A DNA stretch of 64,000 bases from an uncultured Acetatifactor sp. (GTDB lineage: Bacteria; Bacillota; Clostridia; Lachnospirales; Lachnospiraceae). Each line of letters opens with the position of its first letter. Position 1 is the stretch's first letter. The notes under the pieces are model-generated. The model was not told where the DNA came from. It saw nothing but the letters and a program-made list of their open reading frames with translations, and did no database searches. The translations under genes were made by a program, and so were the position numbers. The DNA is taken from the NCBI GenBank assembly GCA_934402315.1, contig CAKRTS010000015.1:1-64000 (forward strand), read 5' to 3'. Shown here in pieces: positions 61,622-64,000 of the stretch.

Positions 61622-62023
61622 TTAGTTCGGACAGGTATAAGTAAGACCTGTTATCTGCAAATCTGCCGCGGTACTGCTGGTTACCCGAATGGCAAATCCC
61701 AGATTCTCTGTTTCATTCGTCGTACCTATGTTACACCCTATCGTCACCGCATTTCCGCTGCAGCTTGTAGGATAACCACTCGTACTGGTTGCACCGGTAA
61801 TCGGCTGGTTAAAGGTAAGCGTAATGACCGGATACGCTACATGATGTTCCGGATTGCTGTGGCTTCCATTAATCTGGAATTCCTGACCCTCACCCTCTGA
61901 CGGAACATTATTAGAGGTCTTATAGTAAGTAAAAGTCCAACATCCTGAAGCTCCGCTCGCAAGATAAACTCCCTCAGACATCTGCTCTGTCTTAACTAAC
62001 ATCGGTCTTTCATAATTCATCAT
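61622..62023 (-). CDS. small leader-bearing exported-protein precursor (candidate)
   Basis: 133 residues from ATG 62023 (GGGAGAGG upstream; ATG 62020 is nearly equivalent). The first 26 residues, MMNYERPMLVKTEQMSEGVY then LASGAS, are hydrophilic and look like a recognition leader rather than a Sec signal. The rest (about 27-133) is a Ser/Thr/Asn-rich beta protein, with YPVITLTFNQPI and ADLQITGLTY like a small carbohydrate-binding or Ig-type sandwich, and four Cys at 28, 88, 97 and 131. No family is recognised. Its own terminator and the adjacent exporter, PqqD-like and S26 genes suggest a processed and exported product. Confidence 0.65.
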   Translation of the reverse strand: MMNYERPMLVKTEQMSEGVYLASGASGCWTFTYYKTSNNVPSEGEGQEFQINGSHSNPEHHVAYPVITLTFNQPITGATSTSGYPTSCSGNAVTIGCNIGTTNETENLGFAIRVTSSTAADLQITGLTYTCPN

Positions 62024-62099
62024 AATCTGCACCTCTCCCTCAAATACAAATAAACTCTGCAACTTACTGTTCTTATTTTACTAAAACTTTACATAAATG

Positions 62100-63575
62100 T
62101 CAATTCTTTTGTGATAAAAGTCTGTTAATTATTTCGACAATATTCAATTTATTGACTGTAAATTTCCCAATTTGATACCCGTTTTCTCCCATTGTCTGCT
62201 CATTTGCAAAAATAATCCGCTCTTCTGTTACCGGATCGCTCATCTGAAGCCAGACCGTGAAGCCTGCGCCCTCGATCTCAGGCATGGGCAGCTGTACCGT
62301 GAAAACAGCCTCCTGCTCCGTCCGGTCTCCTCCGGTCAGACCCGATAGGTCTGCCGGAAACTCCTTCTCATAAATGCTCCCGCCATCCTCCGCGCACAGG
62401 ACAAGCCTCATGTCGCACGCCCTGTAAAGCGGCGCAAAGCCGACGTTTTTCAAGGAAAAAGAAAGCTCCACCGCCTCCTGCCCGGGCTCCTGCGACAGCT
62501 CCGCCCCCGAGAGCAGCAGCCGGTAACCGAGATGCCTCGATATGTAGGTCAGACCGTCCATGCCGTCAAAGCAGTCCCCCGTGTGGACTGTGTCCGCCGC
62601 CCATTTTTCCAGAACTTTTCTGTCATAATTCTCATTCAGGTAAGTGACATGCATTGTCCGCAGATCCGCGATCGCCGTCTCAAGATCATTGAAGGCGTTG
62701 TCCACAATCACCTCGCCGCCGTTGGGGACTTTTCCACAGAGCTCCTCCTGAAATGCAAGCTCCTCCGTCCTCGTCCACGCAGCGGTCTCTCCCGCCTCCG
62801 CTCTCGTCTGCCCGCCATAGGTTCCGTAATCGCTCTCGCTCCCCAGCATTCCGTCGTTGAACAGCCCGAGCCGCCGTGCCATTTCACCGTCAGCCCCGGC
62901 AATGTCCGCAGTTCCCGTGATCTTTCTCCACTGCGCCGGTGTGCGCACCGCGAGAAAGGTCGTCTCGTCCGTGCATTCCAGAAGCTGTGCCGTCAGCTGT
63001 CTCATGGAGTCCTGATCCGCATAGCGCGTCCCGTTCATCTCCCCCCAGTTGCCGATAAACAATCCCTGCAGGGTAAAGATGCAGTCCTTGTAGGTCTTTA
63101 AGATACCGCCAAGCTGCTCCATATGTCCTGTGATAATACCGATGTCCTGCGGCTCATACTGCTCATTTTCCCCGTACCAGTCGTAGAGGAAACGGACGAT
63201 CCAGCGCTTATCCGTCCCGGAGACCGCCTGAAACAGATTCTCGATATTTTCCAGTGCCGCACTGCTGAGCGCACCGCCGCGGTATTCCTGCAGGTTGATC
63301 TGCAGCATGGCAAGCGTTGTGTCCGTATCCTCCTTCATGCGCTCCGCAAGCTCCGCCGCATAATCGACCGGCTCCTCCTTGATCCGGAAGCCGTAAATGG
63401 CATAAAAGCCCCTGTCAGGATTCCGCAGCTCCTCTGCGGATTCCGTGAAGTGCACCGTCTCCGCCTGTATGCGCCACCGGAAGCGCTGCACGAATTCTCT
63501 GCCGAGGAGTCCGAGCGCGCCGAGCGTCACCAGAAGCATGACCGCAGTTAAAATTTTTCCCGCCGTTCTTCTCAT
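62100..63575 (-). CDS. DUF4874/DUF4832 domain surface protein
   Basis: A 491-residue protein with an N-terminal membrane helix (ILTAVMLLVTLGALGLLG). The N-terminal domain contains NPDRGFYAIYGF, and NLQEYRGGALSSAALENI with GNWGEMNGTRYAD, typical of the DUF4874 barrel. The C-terminal beta domain (about 340-475: GYRLLLSGAELSQEPG, LSFSLKNVGFAPLYRAC) matches DUF4832. Such pairs look like glycoside-hydrolase-type proteins of unknown activity. Its start overlaps the preceding gene's stop by four bases (ATGA), so they form an operon. Confidence 0.83.
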   Translation of the reverse strand: MRRTAGKILTAVMLLVTLGALGLLGREFVQRFRWRIQAETVHFTESAEELRNPDRGFYAIYGFRIKEEPVDYAAELAERMKEDTDTTLAMLQINLQEYRGGALSSAALENIENLFQAVSGTDKRWIVRFLYDWYGENEQYEPQDIGIITGHMEQLGGILKTYKDCIFTLQGLFIGNWGEMNGTRYADQDSMRQLTAQLLECTDETTFLAVRTPAQWRKITGTADIAGADGEMARRLGLFNDGMLGSESDYGTYGGQTRAEAGETAAWTRTEELAFQEELCGKVPNGGEVIVDNAFNDLETAIADLRTMHVTYLNENYDRKVLEKWAADTVHTGDCFDGMDGLTYISRHLGYRLLLSGAELSQEPGQEAVELSFSLKNVGFAPLYRACDMRLVLCAEDGGSIYEKEFPADLSGLTGGDRTEQEAVFTVQLPMPEIEGAGFTVWLQMSDPVTEERIIFANEQTMGENGYQIGKFTVNKLNIVEIINRLLSQKN

Positions 63576-64000
63576 TGCGCCTCCAACTGAAACAGACGAT
63601 AGACGTTCTGCTTAATCAGGTAACAGACAAAGTCATCATCCTCATAATAGACCGCCGTCTCCTGCGGATACAGCGTCGAAAAGCTCTCAAACCACAGGTA
63701 TGCCTTCGACTCCAGAATCGTCCGGCTCTCCAGATTAGAATAATTCTGCGACAGCTTGGAATAGGTTCTGAGCGGCTCCGCAGCCGCTGTCTCCGAGATC
63801 TCGGATGCGCTGATCGCGCTGCCCTCGCTGTAATTCGTGCTGTAATACTGCGTGTACTTTTCCTCCGCCAGCCACGCGGGGCCGGTCTGGAAATGGCTCT
63901 GGGCATACTTAATCGGCTTTTTTTCCACATAGAGGAATATATACTCTGTCGGAATGGTATAGTTCTCTCCGGTCGTTCTCAGCATGAACTGAAACAGCTC
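63572..64000 (-). CDS. C-terminal part of an unidentified protein (cut by window edge)
   Basis: The frame is open from the window edge to the stop at 63572, giving 142 residues with the N-terminus missing. It contains EYIFLYVEKKPIKYAQSHFQ, then a Ser/Glu-rich stretch (SEGSAISASEISETAAAEPL) and YYEDDDFVCYLIKQNVYRLF. It looks like an extracytoplasmic end domain, possibly of a membrane glycosyltransferase or polysaccharide protein, but no family is certain. It overlaps the DUF4832-type gene by four bases. Confidence 0.6.
   Translation of the reverse strand, partial: ELFQFMLRTTGENYTIPTEYIFLYVEKKPIKYAQSHFQTGPAWLAEEKYTQYYSTNYSEGSAISASEISETAAAEPLRTYSKLSQNYSNLESRTILESKAYLWFESFSTLYPQETAVYYEDDDFVCYLIKQNVYRLFQLEAQ

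Noticed and set aside
57880..62023. Lasso peptide or lanthipeptide cluster
   Set aside because: No asparagine-synthetase-like cyclase, transglutaminase-like protease, LanM/LanBC or radical SAM gene is present, and the candidate precursor is far too large.

Overview
The window looks like a chromosomal segment of a motile, butyrate-forming Clostridia member, most likely Lachnospiraceae. The evidence is a complete thl-crt-hbd-bcd-etfB-etfA cluster, a flagellar late-gene cluster (flgM-flgN-flgK-flgK-flgL-fliW-csrA-flaG-fliD-fliS), long-form HPF, Gram-positive ribosome binding sites, many lipoproteins and surface proteins, and Spo0A-box-like sequences. Genus cannot be fixed from the sequence alone. 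Most genes lie on the minus strand. I see no tRNA, rRNA, CRISPR array or insertion sequence.

Layout. 1-0.9 kb: remnant of a GH43-type glycosidase (in-frame amber, short C-terminus). 0.9-5.8 kb: an operon for a dynamin-like GTPase, a coiled-coil membrane protein and two zinc-ribbon proteins. It faces an XRE regulator, and a 15-bp palindrome fills the promoter spacer. 5.8-12.9 kb: YbaK, an alpha/beta hydrolase, TspO, a 1345-residue surface protein whose leader carries 38-bp repeats, and a TetR regulator. 13-19.3 kb: butyrate operon. 19.3-21.1 kb: a repeat-rich intergenic island, then rarA. 21.1-25 kb: a large solute-binding-like lipoprotein preceded by a TPR-type regulator gene that needs two compensating frameshifts. 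25-31.8 kb: M23 peptidase, fruK, hpf, SH3-NlpC/P60 hydrolase, trxB, a FabG-like reductase and a small protein. The hpf upstream region holds four DnaA boxes and Spo0A boxes. 31.8-39.4 kb: two large multidomain glycosyltransferases and a second 770-residue lipoprotein. 39.5-41.5 kb: exonuclease III and an amidohydrolase. 41.7-51.8 kb: flagellar cluster with sigma-28 promoters. 51.8-53.5 kb: a terminated leader in front of an orphan Na+-pump beta subunit and a 48-residue gamma-like subunit. 53.5-57.9 kb: sbcC and sbcD. 57.9-62.0 kb: an S26-type peptidase, a PqqD-HPr-kinase-like fusion, an ABC exporter and a small precursor-like protein. 62.1-64 kb: a DUF4874/DUF4832-type protein and a gene cut by the window edge.

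The best candidates for undescribed biology are: (a) the PqqD/HPrK fusion, S26 peptidase, ABC exporter and leader-bearing protein cluster at 57.9-62.0 kb; (b) the XRE-controlled dynamin/zinc-ribbon operon at 0.9-5.8 kb; and (c) the DnaA-box/Spo0A-box cluster at 27.9-28.1 kb, far from any dnaA gene. All functional statements are from reading the sequence and from recalled family knowledge; no database search was run.
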